Shown here piece after piece: positions 36,000 to 45,459 of a stretch of 61,464 bases of DNA. Both the position numbers and the translations under genes were made by a program. The stretch spans positions 1 to 61,464 of the forward strand of contig CBDVBZ010000005.1 in the NCBI GenBank assembly GCA_965372355.1, written 5' to 3'. This DNA is from CBDVBZ01 sp965372355 (GTDB taxonomy: Bacteria > Krumholzibacteriota > Krumholzibacteriia > WVZY01). The notes below the pieces were generated by a model that was given only the letters and a program-made list of their open reading frames with translations, was not told the origin of the DNA and did no database searches. How positions within the stretch are numbered: position 1 is the first letter of the stretch; every line of letters begins with the position of its first letter.

Positions 36000-36878
36000 C
36001 TAACCCTCAATGTACCCCTGGAGGTACTTCGCCCGGGATGAATGCCGGAGCCGTGAGATGGCCTTCTCCTTGATCTGACGGATTCTCTCACGGGTCAGCC
36101 CGAGTTTCTGACCGATTTCCTCCAGTGTGAGCGGCTCCTCACCGCCAATGCCAAAGTAAAGGCTCAGGATCTGTTTCTCACGATCTGCCAGCGTGTCGAG
36201 AGCCTTTTCCATGTCGTCGCTCAGCGCGTGCTCGAACGTCTCGTCATCGGGCATCTGAGCGTTCTCGTCCATGAGGTAGTCGACCAGGGCGTTATCATCC
36301 TGATCGTTTGAATACGGATCATCGAGCGACACGTGCGTGTTCGCGATGTGCATCGTATCCTTGACTTCGGTTTCGGATATCTGGAGTCTCTTCGCGATCT
36401 CCTCGGCGCTCGGTGAACGCCCGAGTTCCTGGTCCAGCTGTCGCGACGCCTTTCCGATCCGGTACAGTGTTCCCGCCCGATTCAACGGCAGTCGCACGAT
36501 CCGAGAGTGCTCGGCAAGTGACTGCAGCATGGCCTGGCGGATCCACCAGACGGCATAGGAGATGAACTTGTAGCCTCGCTTTTCGTCAAAACGATGAGCG
36601 GCCTTTATCAAACCGACGTTGCCGTCGTTGATAAGATCCTCGAGCGAGAGCCCCTGGTTCGCGTACTGCTTCGCTATCGAGACAACGAAACGCAGGTTGG
36701 CTCTGACGAGTTGATCGAGGGCTTCCTGACTGCCCTTCTTGATACTGCGCGCGATTGATTGCTCCTCTTCGCGTGTCAACAACGGAGTTTTGTTGATCTC
36801 GTGGAGATACAAATCAAGACTACGGTTTCCGCTGTAGCCCTTTGCGACCGTTCTCTGCGCGTTCTGTTTCATCCTCAT
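36000..36878 (-). CDS. RNA polymerase sigma-70 family factor (RpoD/RpoS-like)
   Basis: 292 residues without region 1.1. Region 1.2 (DLYLHEINKTPLLTREEE), region 2 (LVRANLRFVVSIAKQYANQG, FDEKRGYKFISYAVWWIRQA), region 3 and region 4.2 (LTLEEIGQKLGLTRERIRQI) are complete. A short primary or stationary-phase type group 1/2 factor. It starts 35 bp downstream of htrA and probably shares its transcript. A second possible ATG lies two codons in. Confidence 0.95.
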   Translation of the reverse strand: MRMKQNAQRTVAKGYSGNRSLDLYLHEINKTPLLTREEEQSIARSIKKGSQEALDQLVRANLRFVVSIAKQYANQGLSLEDLINDGNVGLIKAAHRFDEKRGYKFISYAVWWIRQAMLQSLAEHSRIVRLPLNRAGTLYRIGKASRQLDQELGRSPSAEEIAKRLQISETEVKDTMHIANTHVSLDDPYSNDQDDNALVDYLMDENAQMPDDETFEHALSDDMEKALDTLADREKQILSLYFGIGGEEPLTLEEIGQKLGLTRERIRQIKEKAISRLRHSSRAKYLQGYIEG

Positions 36879-36913
36879 ACCTTTCCTAGGGGCAGGTCAT
36901 CGGTATAGATGAA

Positions 36914-38422
36914 CTAGTTCTTCTCCGGAATCACCGGCACATATGTCGACACTCCTCGCCGCTTTACCAGAAACGCAATCGGTTCCTTGCGGTCCTTGAG
37001 CTTGCGTGAAATCTCGACATACTCCTTCAGGCTATCGACCCTCTGAGAATAGACCTCCGTGATCACATCGCCCTCACGGATTCCCGCCTCGTGGGACGGG
37101 CTGCCTGTCTCGACATCGATAACCACAACGCCGTCTTGACCCCGGCTGAGGCCAAAACGCTCCCGTGCTTCCACCGACCGCACATCGTCGACCTGGAGTC
37201 CCAGCCAGCTTTCGCCCGTCTGAGGAGCGGATGCGACCACTTCCTCGGGCGGTTCCCGTTCTGCCAGCGTGATTCTCATGTTCTTTGTTTTGCCGTTTCG
37301 AACAACCTTCAGAGGTACTTCCTTGCCCACAACCGTATTACCAACCATGAGTCGAAAACGTTCGCTATCCCTTACAGGATTATCGTCATACTCAACAATC
37401 ACATCACCTTGTATAAGTCCGGCCCGATCGGCTGGCGTGTCCTGCAGCACCTCGGTCACCAGAATGCCCCGCTCGATATCCAGGCCTCTTCCCTGGGCGA
37501 TCTCACGGTTGAGCTCCTGGAGGCGGATCCCCATAAACCCGTACTGTACCCGGCCTTTCTCGATCAACTGCGCACTGACATTCCGCGCCATGTTGATCGG
37601 GATGGCGAAGCCGATTCCCTGGCCCGACGGGTTGATCGCCGTATTGACACCAATCGCCTCACCGCGGAGATTCACCAACGGTCCTCCGCTGTTGCCGAAA
37701 TTGATCGAGGCGTCCGTTTGTATATAGTCCTGATAGACTTCCCCTTGTCCCATGATACGCAAGTCGTTGCGTCCCTTTGCGCTGACCACACCGACCGTTA
37801 CGGTGCCCGCCAGCTCGCCGAACGGCGTGCCGATCGCCATGACCCAGTCGCCGACCATCATCTCATCCGAGTTCCCCAGCTTGACCACCGGGAGATCACC
37901 ACTGGCTTCGATCTGGATGACCGCGATGTCGGTACGGATATCGTAACCCACAACCTTCGCATCGAATTCTTCCTCGTCGGGGCTTTGCCCAAGAACCACC
38001 GTGATGCGGTCCGCCTCTCGAATCACGTGGTGATTCGTAAGGATTCGGCCCTCTTCATCGATGATAAAACCGGACCCGCCACCCCGAACGCGACGCGGCT
38101 CGTCGCCCTCGGGCAGGAAGAAGTTGAATGGCCCAAAGCGCTCCTCGCTCCCGCGCCTCGCCACGCTCCGCTGTGTCTTGATGAACACCACCGCCGGCCG
38201 CACATCGGCGGCAACAGTCGTAAACGTCCCGTGGATGTTGCCCGGCTCGGGTATCGCCCGCAACTCAGTATCTGATGACCGTCCCTGGGGTGAAGACGCG
38301 GTTTCCGACGTGATCACGAGGCTCAGAATGAACCCACCGAGAAACACGGCGGTCACCAGGAGAAACACCCGCAGTGACTTGCGAAATGATGTCATAACCG
38401 CACTCGTTACGTACCTGTCCAT
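36914..38422 (-). CDS. HtrA/Deg-type periplasmic serine protease
   Basis: 502 residues. N-terminal membrane anchor (FLLVTAVFLGGFILSLVI). Trypsin-like domain with the catalytic triad His132 (TNHHVI), Asp165 (RTDIAVI) and Ser245 (NFGNSGGPLV). Two PDZ domains follow (YGFMGIRLQELN ... VLQDTPADRAGLIQGD and WLGLQVDDV ... SPSHEAGIREGDVI). Envelope quality-control protease. It has its own promoter at about 38550 and the sigma factor follows it. Confidence 0.95.
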   Translation of the reverse strand: MDRYVTSAVMTSFRKSLRVFLLVTAVFLGGFILSLVITSETASSPQGRSSDTELRAIPEPGNIHGTFTTVAADVRPAVVFIKTQRSVARRGSEERFGPFNFFLPEGDEPRRVRGGGSGFIIDEEGRILTNHHVIREADRITVVLGQSPDEEEFDAKVVGYDIRTDIAVIQIEASGDLPVVKLGNSDEMMVGDWVMAIGTPFGELAGTVTVGVVSAKGRNDLRIMGQGEVYQDYIQTDASINFGNSGGPLVNLRGEAIGVNTAINPSGQGIGFAIPINMARNVSAQLIEKGRVQYGFMGIRLQELNREIAQGRGLDIERGILVTEVLQDTPADRAGLIQGDVIVEYDDNPVRDSERFRLMVGNTVVGKEVPLKVVRNGKTKNMRITLAEREPPEEVVASAPQTGESWLGLQVDDVRSVEARERFGLSRGQDGVVVIDVETGSPSHEAGIREGDVITEVYSQRVDSLKEYVEISRKLKDRKEPIAFLVKRRGVSTYVPVIPEKN

Positions 38423-38538
38423 ACGTTGTTGTCCTTAACTATATAGATCTAAATCAGTTGGAGAGCCACAGGGAGCCTTCCCCCTGTTCCCGTTGCGCGG
38501 AGACCTGATAAGGATTCGGAGAGCCGTACTTCGCCCAT

Positions 38539-38567
38539 AGTCTAGCGCAACTGCCCCGATATGTCAA
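38539..38567 (-). promoter_or_regulatory. Promoter of htrA and the sigma factor gene
   Basis: The minus strand has TTGACA (38567-38562), 17 bp and TAGACT (38544-38539), giving a leader of about 110 nt. Confidence 0.65.
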
Positions 38568-38975
38568 GCTCCCATAACCAATTTAATTGCACAATTTTAC
38601 ACCAAATCCACCCGAGGAAGGTCTTGGCATCGGGTGACCCTAGGCGAACCCGTTCCCCCTGTCAAACGGAATCGTGCCTCGACCGACCTTTCCCTCACTC
38701 GTCCCTTTATACGAAAAGGACCGCTGGGAGTTCCCCGGTTTCCGGGACATAAAGGTGTTGAAGAGCGCCAAAATAGGTTGCCTTAACCACCCTTTGTTGA
38801 TAGAAAATGAGGGCTGTGCCTCCGAAATTGTTTCTGGCCCGGCCGCCGGTAGCGCCAGCGAGCAACGACAGGCGCGAACGGGCCCAACGTGGGCGCTGGC
38901 ACCTGACCCAAAACACAAGCGTCTATTTAACAACAACTTGGAGAGTCCCGAAACAATCTTCGAGGCACAACCGAA
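38568..38975. other. Divergent intergenic region between htrA and lpxH
   Basis: 408 bp without a credible gene. Apart from the htrA -35 box at its left edge and the inverted repeat in the lpxH leader (listed separately), I see only a weak plus-strand promoter candidate (TTGCCT, 17 bp, TAGAAA near 38780-38805). No tRNA or known riboswitch is visible. Confidence 0.5.
38817..38967 (+). promoter_or_regulatory. Long-range inverted repeat that could mask the lpxH ribosome site
   Basis: TGCCTCCGAAATTGTTTC (38817-38834) faces GAAACAATCTTCGAGGCA (38950-38967), 15 of 18 positions complementary. An inner stem GCCAGCG/CGCTGGC (38854-38860 with 38894-38900) lies inside. The right arm contains GAGG at 38962-38965, the only Shine-Dalgarno candidate before the lpxH ATG. 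Confidence 0.45.
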
Positions 38976-39728
38976 ATGATGGATGGACCCCTTCAGATTC
39001 TCTCCCCGGACGTCTTCTTTCTGGCCGACTCTCACTTTCGTGATCGGGAGCTGCCCGGCGAGGCGGCGCGGCGTGATCGGTTCATCCGCTTTACACGGCG
39101 CATCCCGGAAAACTCGACGCTCTTCCTGCTCGGCGATATCTTTGACTTCTACTTCGAGTACGCGTCCGTTGTACCCAAGGCCTTTTTCGATATCTTTCAA
39201 GCCCTCGGAAGCTGCCGCTCCCGTGGCGTCGATATCCACTTCCTGGCCGGCAATCACGACTTCTGGGTGGGCAGCTTCGTCAGCGACTCCCTCGGTGTCA
39301 GCCTCCACGAGAACGATTTCCTGATCGAAAGCCAGGGGCGAAGGATCCGCTGCGCCCATGGCGATATGAGCATTCCCGAAGATTATGGATACCGAGCCCT
39401 TCGATGGGTCCTTCGCAACCGAACGGTGAGCAAGGCTGCAAAGATCATCCATCCCGACCTCATGTCGCTGATCGCTCGACACGTATCCGGCCACAACAAG
39501 AACAAACAGCGGTACGCCCAGGAGGACATCGCCAATCACGTTGCAGGCATGGCAACAAACCACTGCTACAACTGGGGCAACGACGGCTTTATCATGGGAC
39601 ACATCCACTATCCCCTGCACCGCGTCATCGACGGTCGCGACTTTGTCATCGTCGGCGACTGGATCGATAACTTCACCTACGCACACCTGCGCGACGGACA
39701 GATCTCGCTCGAAACATTTGACGGTTGA
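38976..39728 (+). CDS. lpxH: UDP-2,3-diacylglucosamine diphosphatase, LpxH-like
   Basis: 250 residues. A calcineurin-like metallophosphoesterase with all metal motifs: FFLADSHF (D-x-H), LFLLGDIFDFYFEY (GD), FLAGNHDFWVG (GNHD), RCAHGDM and FIMGHIHYPLHR (GHxH). LpxH hydrolyses UDP-2,3-diacylglucosamine to lipid X in lipid A synthesis, so the host should make lipopolysaccharide. The start is the first of two adjacent ATGs; GAGG is 10 bases upstream. It is an isolated plus-strand gene between minus-strand blocks. Confidence 0.92.
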   Translation: MMDGPLQILSPDVFFLADSHFRDRELPGEAARRDRFIRFTRRIPENSTLFLLGDIFDFYFEYASVVPKAFFDIFQALGSCRSRGVDIHFLAGNHDFWVGSFVSDSLGVSLHENDFLIESQGRRIRCAHGDMSIPEDYGYRALRWVLRNRTVSKAAKIIHPDLMSLIARHVSGHNKNKQRYAQEDIANHVAGMATNHCYNWGNDGFIMGHIHYPLHRVIDGRDFVIVGDWIDNFTYAHLRDGQISLETFDG

Positions 39729-39736
39729 TGGGTTTC

Positions 39737-39767
39737 TTTAGGGGCGAGGGTCCCAAGGCCCCCTAAA
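39737..39767. terminator. Hairpin between convergent lpxH and the PorV-like gene
   Basis: TTTAGGGG (39737-39744) pairs with CCCCTAAA (39760-39767), overlapping the stop codon of the minus-strand gene. No U-tract follows on either strand, so terminator activity is uncertain. Confidence 0.4.
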
Positions 39768-40692
39768 TATCCAAAACGAAACCGATACGGTGGCTGTCGC
39801 CGAGGTCGTTGGCGACGATGAGCACTGCGTAGTCCAGCGTGAACTTGCGGTATGTGACCCCGAGACCGAACGTCGGACCCTGGGAATCGTAGCCGGTTTT
39901 GTAACCGGCGCGGACGAAAAGCCGCTTGAGGTAGCTGTACTCCGCACCGATGTGCTGCTTGGCCTTGCCGTCGTTGGGAAAGACAAGGTCGAGAGTTGCC
40001 AGGATGCCACCACGAACGCTCGGGAGCTTGCGCTCGTAGCTCGCACCGATCTTTCCCGCACGCGGCAGATCGAATTGCTCTCCCACGAACTGGTCATCCT
40101 CGAACTTGAGCGGCGGTCCCAGGTTGGTGAGCACGCCGGAGAACTTCACTCCCTTTATCATGCTGATGTGGTAGAGCCCCACATCGAACGCGTATCCTTT
40201 CGCGGTCGACTCATCGATGTTCTCGTATATCCATTTGGCGGTCACTCCGGCCGAGAGATTCGGCAAGAGGTAGCGCGAGTAGCCAATCGCAAAGGCGACA
40301 TCATACGCGGAGAACGTCCCCAACGGCACCGCCGATGGTGTGTCCTCGTAACGGTCCATTTGATCCATGTAGAGACCGGTAAACGACAGGCCAAACGTCC
40401 CGTAGTCGGTCTCGTGGGTGAGCGCGGCCTGTTCGAGACGGATCGACTGAAAGAACTCGTTGTGCATAAAGAGAAGGTTCGTCCCGAGCACCGCCGACAT
40501 CGCACCGGGATTCCAGTACGTGGCAGACGCATCCTCCGCCACAGCCGTGAATGCCTCACCCATGCCGGACGCCCTTGCGCCCATCCCCGCACGCAGAAAG
40601 AGCGCACCCGCCCCACCGACATCCCCCGCGGCGGCGTTCACCGGCAACAAGGTTATGAGCAGCGTCCATAGTAAATGTTGTAGTTTTCGCAT
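39763..40692 (-). CDS. PorV/PorQ family outer-membrane protein
   Basis: 309 residues with signal peptide. The diagnostic N-terminus AGALFLRAGMGARASGMGEA, then AEDASATYWNPGAMSAV, places it in the PorV/PorQ (UPF0164) family of beta-barrel proteins tied to type IX secretion in Bacteroidetes. Regular alternating barrel strands continue to the C-terminus. It lies 13 bp downstream of a secreted sorting-domain protein, a sensible pairing of cargo and export accessory. Whether a type IX machine exists here cannot be judged from this window. Confidence 0.85.
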   Translation of the reverse strand: MRKLQHLLWTLLITLLPVNAAAGDVGGAGALFLRAGMGARASGMGEAFTAVAEDASATYWNPGAMSAVLGTNLLFMHNEFFQSIRLEQAALTHETDYGTFGLSFTGLYMDQMDRYEDTPSAVPLGTFSAYDVAFAIGYSRYLLPNLSAGVTAKWIYENIDESTAKGYAFDVGLYHISMIKGVKFSGVLTNLGPPLKFEDDQFVGEQFDLPRAGKIGASYERKLPSVRGGILATLDLVFPNDGKAKQHIGAEYSYLKRLFVRAGYKTGYDSQGPTFGLGVTYRKFTLDYAVLIVANDLGDSHRIGFVLDI

Positions 40693-40705
40693 GTTCTGGC
40701 TCCCG

Positions 40706-43700
40706 CTACCTCAAGACGGCAAAGGTCTTTACGAACGACTCAGATCCCCCCGGAGCCTCTACCGACAGCCTCAGGAGATACACGCCGCTAGCAAGTTTCT
40801 TGACATCGATAATCTCGTCGAACGGCGTCTGGATCGCGCCGGCTGAATTGTACCATGTATACTTCTTGGATATTGCCTGCTCACCTTCCAGATTGTAAAT
40901 CTCGACATCAACGGTCGCACTCGTATTGAGAACGATACGCGCGTGAACTTCGCTCTCCCGAACCGGGTTCGGATAGACGATAAACGAGTTGGGCTCGGTA
41001 ATGTGACTCGCAGACGGCTGGGGGTTTGTCTGCCCCACCTTGCCCTGGCGTTTGCGATCGTTCTGATACATCGGCCAGTCGTTCTGGCCGGATGCGCTCG
41101 AACCGGGCAGCGACTGAATCGAGAGTACAACCATGTCATCCAGTAACAGACTGTCGGAAACGGCATCTATCGTCTCGAGCAGACCCGGCGCTCCCAATGC
41201 GACAAACGACAGCTCGCCGCTCCCGTCAAGATCCCGGATCGTCGGCGTGGCGCCCAACCCCGATGGGCCAACCCTCGGGAACCCGGACACCATCGTCCCT
41301 CCGGGGCTAAAAACAAAGATCGTTCCATCAACGACAGGAAAGATGATTTCTGTGCTCGCGTCACCGTTGATGTTTCCGATCAGAGGACTGGTGAGCGTGT
41401 TGTCGAACGCAAGCGGCGGCCAGTCCCCGAGCTCGGTCGGTCGCGGGGGCTTTGGCCAGTTTGTGCGCAGCTTTCCGTTGTTTTCAAAAACATAGAAGTT
41501 GGAATCGTCAAAAACGGCAATCTCAACGGTACCGTTGCCGTCGATATCCCCGAGACCCGGTGCCGATGGATTGGCGGCGCGGAGCGCCACGATTCGAAGC
41601 GGGTTCGGGATCGCAGGCGGAGTCCTCTGGCCACCCGCCGCATCGCTCGTCGGAAAGTTGGTGCTGGGCGCGAAGAGCACCAGGCGGCCATCCGGAATGG
41701 TCACCACCGCCGCGTCGAATCCGTCGCCGTTCAAATCGGCAATGGATGGCGAAGACAGCGGTGGAAAGCGCTCGTTGATCGGGCCTTCGGGCTCGAAGGT
41801 GCCCGTCTCGACTGCCCATCCCAACCCCGATCGCACGCGGACGGGTAAATAGTGGATGCCATAAACCGACCGAATCGTGTCCGCCCAGGCGACAACGACA
41901 CCCTCGCTGTCTCTCCCCGGTTTTCCGAGGGCGCCGTAGCCAAGCGGCGCGCAGTACTGCGCCTGAAGTCTCACCGGCCACAATGTCTGGATCGTGACAT
42001 CCACCGGCTCGACATCCGATCCAGCTGCGTCGATGAATCGAATCACAAGCGAGTCAGCAATCCTTTCCACAATGACGATGTCGAGGTTCGTATCCTCATT
42101 CACATCGACGAGCATCGGTGGCGCGGCCAGCGGCCCGGCCTGGTAGTTGAGCACCGCGGTACTGTCCCCTTTCCACACGAACACCCTTCCATCCACACTC
42201 GTCGCGGCGATTTCCTCATCGCCACCACCATCGATGTCACCGAAGGCCGGTGCTCCAACCCACACCGCACCGGGCACTGAAAAGTAAGGCTCGATCGTCG
42301 CGGGATCACCGTCACGATCCAGAAACTCGCTGCCATCCTCTTTGAATGCATACACGCGACCCGTGTCGGCCAGCACGACCAGTTCCTCCGCGCCGGCGGC
42401 GTTGAGATCGAACGCGGTGGGCGGTTGATGTCTCACGGGCGCCATCCACCGCGTCCGGGTCTCATCATACGCTCTGGCGATCTGGACCGAGCACGTCATG
42501 AACGAGTCCGGGACCGAAATCCCCGTCACGGAGATCCCGCTTCGGGCCAGAGAATTCGATGCCGAGTTTGGAGTTGTCGTTGGCCCGAACGCGGTGTTGT
42601 TGCCGTCGCGGTAGCTATCGAAGTGGCTCCCGAAGGAGAACGCACCGGCGGTGTTATCCATATCCTGGATGCCATCCGCCTCCTCCATATCAACGCCTTT
42701 GCGTGACACGTAGTTGTTCGGCAACATCCCCGCGTCCGCGTTCTGCCGGATGACGTTCTCATCGACATGCCAGATATAGATACCCGAGCCCGTGTTGACA
42801 AAACGCCGGGGAACGCCGGTATTCGGATCGGGTTTGACGATGAAGGGGTTGGTGAAGTCCGTTAGAAAGAAGTCGAACTCGGCGCCTTCGAGCGAGTCGG
42901 TGTTCTCCGGTATCTGGTTGCTGTCGAGATCGCCGAACGTAAACAGGCTGTCGAAATTCGTGTCGTGTACTCGATTGGTGACGAGAAAATACTCGCTTTC
43001 CGTGATGGAAATCCTCAAGCACGAGGTGTCACCCGGAACGGGGCTGTTGATATCACGCAGGCGGAAAGACTCGTCGGCACCGACATCGATGGGATCGACC
43101 CATCCGGCGATCACCCGGTTAAAGGCACTAGGAAACGCCGGGACGAACCCTTGCGCGTTGAACAGACCATAGCTCATCAGCTCGAACTCGCCGATTCCTC
43201 GCGAATCCGGGAAACCGCTCGGCGTCGAATCGAAAAGAGGAAGCAATCCCAACCGGCTCCCCACCTCGAACGCCCAGATCCCCAGCTGCCCAATCGTGAT
43301 ATCGTCCTGGCTCGCCGACTCGGGCACGACCATGAAGTTATCGACGAGGAACGGCTGCCCGCCCAGCGAATCGTTCGTCTGCAGGCCATAGACCGTGCTG
43401 TCCTCAAAAGCGGCGTTGATATCGGTACGATCGAAGAATGTCGAGAAGAGCTGATCCCTGGAATTGTCATAAATGTCGGTTTCCTGTCCGGCGCCCGCGT
43501 GAAGAATCATGAACGTGTCGTAAAGCGAAAAATTCTCGTCGGCGTCCGCGGAATCGATCACGGTCTGCATCAACTCCACGACCCGAACGTCCTCGAAATC
43601 ATCGTCGCCGTAGTACCCCATCTCCTTCGGCGCCGTGTACACCCTGGGCGTCACCCTCCACGCAATGACCAGCTCGCCCCGAGACGCACCGTTGTAGTAT

Positions 43701-44032
43701 TGCTCGAGGTGTATGAGCTCGTTCGCAAAAAAAGTCGAGTCGCGAGTGCTGCCGTCGGGCAGCTCACGCATAAGAGTGTCGGTAAACTGGACCTGGAGCG
43801 CGAGGAGACGAAGCGTATCGATTCCCGTGGCCTGGTTCTCGAGAAGGCCGCGGACATTCGCGCGCTGATAGACATTCAAGCGCGTCGATACGGGTAATGG
43901 CGCCCGTTTGGCGTAGCTGTCCTTGGCTCTGTAGGCAGGCGCACCGGTACCACCCCGACAGACGCCGGGTAAGAGCGAAGGTAGCAACAAAAGTGTTGAG
44001 AGGGCCGGGACGAGGAAACGTGTAGCCTTCAC
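40706..44032 (-). CDS. Secreted M6-peptidase-like protein with degenerate zinc site and sorting domain
   Basis: About 1108 residues; start GTG at 44032 or the TTG just before it. Signal peptide, then a domain that follows immune-inhibitor-A/M6 peptidases (LLALQVQFTD, YYNGASRGELVIAWRVTP, LYDTFMILHAGAG, GIGEFELMSYGLFN). Where M6 enzymes have HExxHxxGLPDLYD, this one reads FEVGSRLGLLPLFD (about residues 255-268), so both histidine ligands are lost. FG-GAP/VCBS-like repeats follow (AFGDIDGGGDEEIAA, DLNGDGFDAAVV, NINGDASTEIIFP). The C-terminus (FIVYPNPVRESEVHARI, SGVYLLRLS) is a FlgD-like sorting domain. Probably a non-catalytic binding protein. Confidence 0.85.
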   Translation of the reverse strand: MKATRFLVPALSTLLLLPSLLPGVCRGGTGAPAYRAKDSYAKRAPLPVSTRLNVYQRANVRGLLENQATGIDTLRLLALQVQFTDTLMRELPDGSTRDSTFFANELIHLEQYYNGASRGELVIAWRVTPRVYTAPKEMGYYGDDDFEDVRVVELMQTVIDSADADENFSLYDTFMILHAGAGQETDIYDNSRDQLFSTFFDRTDINAAFEDSTVYGLQTNDSLGGQPFLVDNFMVVPESASQDDITIGQLGIWAFEVGSRLGLLPLFDSTPSGFPDSRGIGEFELMSYGLFNAQGFVPAFPSAFNRVIAGWVDPIDVGADESFRLRDINSPVPGDTSCLRISITESEYFLVTNRVHDTNFDSLFTFGDLDSNQIPENTDSLEGAEFDFFLTDFTNPFIVKPDPNTGVPRRFVNTGSGIYIWHVDENVIRQNADAGMLPNNYVSRKGVDMEEADGIQDMDNTAGAFSFGSHFDSYRDGNNTAFGPTTTPNSASNSLARSGISVTGISVPDSFMTCSVQIARAYDETRTRWMAPVRHQPPTAFDLNAAGAEELVVLADTGRVYAFKEDGSEFLDRDGDPATIEPYFSVPGAVWVGAPAFGDIDGGGDEEIAATSVDGRVFVWKGDSTAVLNYQAGPLAAPPMLVDVNEDTNLDIVIVERIADSLVIRFIDAAGSDVEPVDVTIQTLWPVRLQAQYCAPLGYGALGKPGRDSEGVVVAWADTIRSVYGIHYLPVRVRSGLGWAVETGTFEPEGPINERFPPLSSPSIADLNGDGFDAAVVTIPDGRLVLFAPSTNFPTSDAAGGQRTPPAIPNPLRIVALRAANPSAPGLGDIDGNGTVEIAVFDDSNFYVFENNGKLRTNWPKPPRPTELGDWPPLAFDNTLTSPLIGNINGDASTEIIFPVVDGTIFVFSPGGTMVSGFPRVGPSGLGATPTIRDLDGSGELSFVALGAPGLLETIDAVSDSLLLDDMVVLSIQSLPGSSASGQNDWPMYQNDRKRQGKVGQTNPQPSASHITEPNSFIVYPNPVRESEVHARIVLNTSATVDVEIYNLEGEQAISKKYTWYNSAGAIQTPFDEIIDVKKLASGVYLLRLSVEAPGGSESFVKTFAVLR

Positions 44033-44274
44033 CAATGCTTCTTTCTATCTAGAAATCAAAAGGTAATCTAACACATGGGGCTAAAGGGGGCAATAGCAAA
44101 GGGGAGCTGGTCTTAGCAAACGCCGCCCCTGATCGGCAGTCACTTCAACTCAACTCCCCCTTACACTTGGTCGGCGTTCAAACCAGCCTGCTTCTTGCGC
44201 CACCTGCGAGTGAGCGCTTGCTACCAGCCAACCAAAAACAAAGTCCCGTCAGCAACGATGGGGGAACAGACCTT

Positions 44275-45459
44275 TCAACGCGACCCATGCTTCTCTTTCT
44301 CTCGCGACCTGGACTTGCCGCCGCTCGAGGTTTTCTTCGAAGCCTTGGTAGACGGCTTCGACTGTTGGGCATGAGCAACCTGCTGCGTCTTCTTCGTAAC
44401 CTTTTTCGCCCTCGCGTCGTGCTTCGACACAGTCGCGACGCCGGAACGAGAATCCTGCCGCGCGCGCTCATCATAGCTGCGTTTCTCCAGTTGCCTGCGC
44501 ATTGCGGATAGATCCTTCTTGCTCTGAACGAATGAGCTCCTGCTCGATATCAGTTTGTTGGATGTTGCCGCCCGGGTATCGGTCTTGCGCTTCTTCAGCG
44601 GCTTGACGGCCCGAGCCTCGTATGCGACCGGCTTGCTGTGCTGCCTGTCCTTGACCGTATTCGCGCGCACATCGTCCCGCCACCGATCCGTCCGCACGAC
44701 GTCCGTATAGCTGTCCGCATTGCTCCCACCTTTGTGGGCCGGGCGCAGAGCCCGGTACGGGTCCTTTGCATGAACGCTGTACTGTCTGTAGCTCTCGCAA
44801 CCGGAGCGGCAGTACCTGCGCGTGCCGTGGTAGTCGTGCCAACCGGCACACAAGTAGCTTGGGTATCGCACATATTCTCTGATGTAGAACCGGGCGTGGC
44901 TGACGCCGATCACGCGATAGTCGCAGGACGGCGGGACGAGGCCGAGATAGAAAGTCCTCGCCGCGAGATACGGGTCACCGTAAATCTGCCAGCCGAAGTT
45001 GCCTGCGAAAACACCCCAGCCATAGTGCCTGTACGTAAACCGAACGGGGCTGGAAACGGCAAACGCATAGGCGATGCCGCGATCGAACGTGCCGGCCAAA
45101 TCGAAGTCGGCCAGGTAGAACCGGTAGACCCTGCCGCCTCGCAGATACGTGTTGTCGTAGGGCGACATCGGATAGACGACGTGGATATAACCCGCCGTAT
45201 CAACCACATATACAGCCGCATAACAGTTGCGTGACGCGCGCACATTAAGAACGGCATTCTCGACGGTCGGGTACACATCATAGCCATACGCATCTTCGCT
45301 GTAGACCTCGTCGGCCTCCATCCACACGCGGATGTCCGCGGGGCGAGTTGTGTAGGTGAAGCTACCGTGGACACCGGCCTGGGCCGGTACAAACGCCGCC
45401 GCCGACAAGATCATGCTCCCCGCGAGGAGCGCGAGCACTGCAATCGCATTCCGTCTCAT
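44275..45459 (-). CDS. Secreted DUF4384-like protein with long basic tail
   Basis: 394 residues with signal peptide (ILSAAAFVPAQA). Residues 40-140 (VWMEADEVYSEDAYG, VENAVLNVRASRNCYAAVYV, GYIHVVYPMSPYDN) resemble DUF4384. A Tyr/Cys-rich middle (CAGWHDYHGTRRYCRSGCES) is followed by about 150 residues rich in Lys, Arg, Ser and Gln, ending KSRSREKEKHGSR. GGAGG precedes the ATG, which overlaps the upstream lipoprotein stop by 4 bp. Both genes probably belong to the sigma-54-driven unit. The polybasic tail suggests binding of an anionic polymer; this is inference. The 238 bp between this stop and the M6-like start hold nothing clear. Confidence 0.8.
   Translation of the reverse strand: MRRNAIAVLALLAGSMILSAAAFVPAQAGVHGSFTYTTRPADIRVWMEADEVYSEDAYGYDVYPTVENAVLNVRASRNCYAAVYVVDTAGYIHVVYPMSPYDNTYLRGGRVYRFYLADFDLAGTFDRGIAYAFAVSSPVRFTYRHYGWGVFAGNFGWQIYGDPYLAARTFYLGLVPPSCDYRVIGVSHARFYIREYVRYPSYLCAGWHDYHGTRRYCRSGCESYRQYSVHAKDPYRALRPAHKGGSNADSYTDVVRTDRWRDDVRANTVKDRQHSKPVAYEARAVKPLKKRKTDTRAATSNKLISSRSSFVQSKKDLSAMRRQLEKRSYDERARQDSRSGVATVSKHDARAKKVTKKTQQVAHAQQSKPSTKASKKTSSGGKSRSREKEKHGSR

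Noticed and set aside
38640..39686. 348-codon minus-strand open frame opposite lpxH and its leader
   Set aside because: LpxH has all metal motifs on the plus strand; the opposite frame shows no family resemblance, and it starts and ends without ribosome sites.
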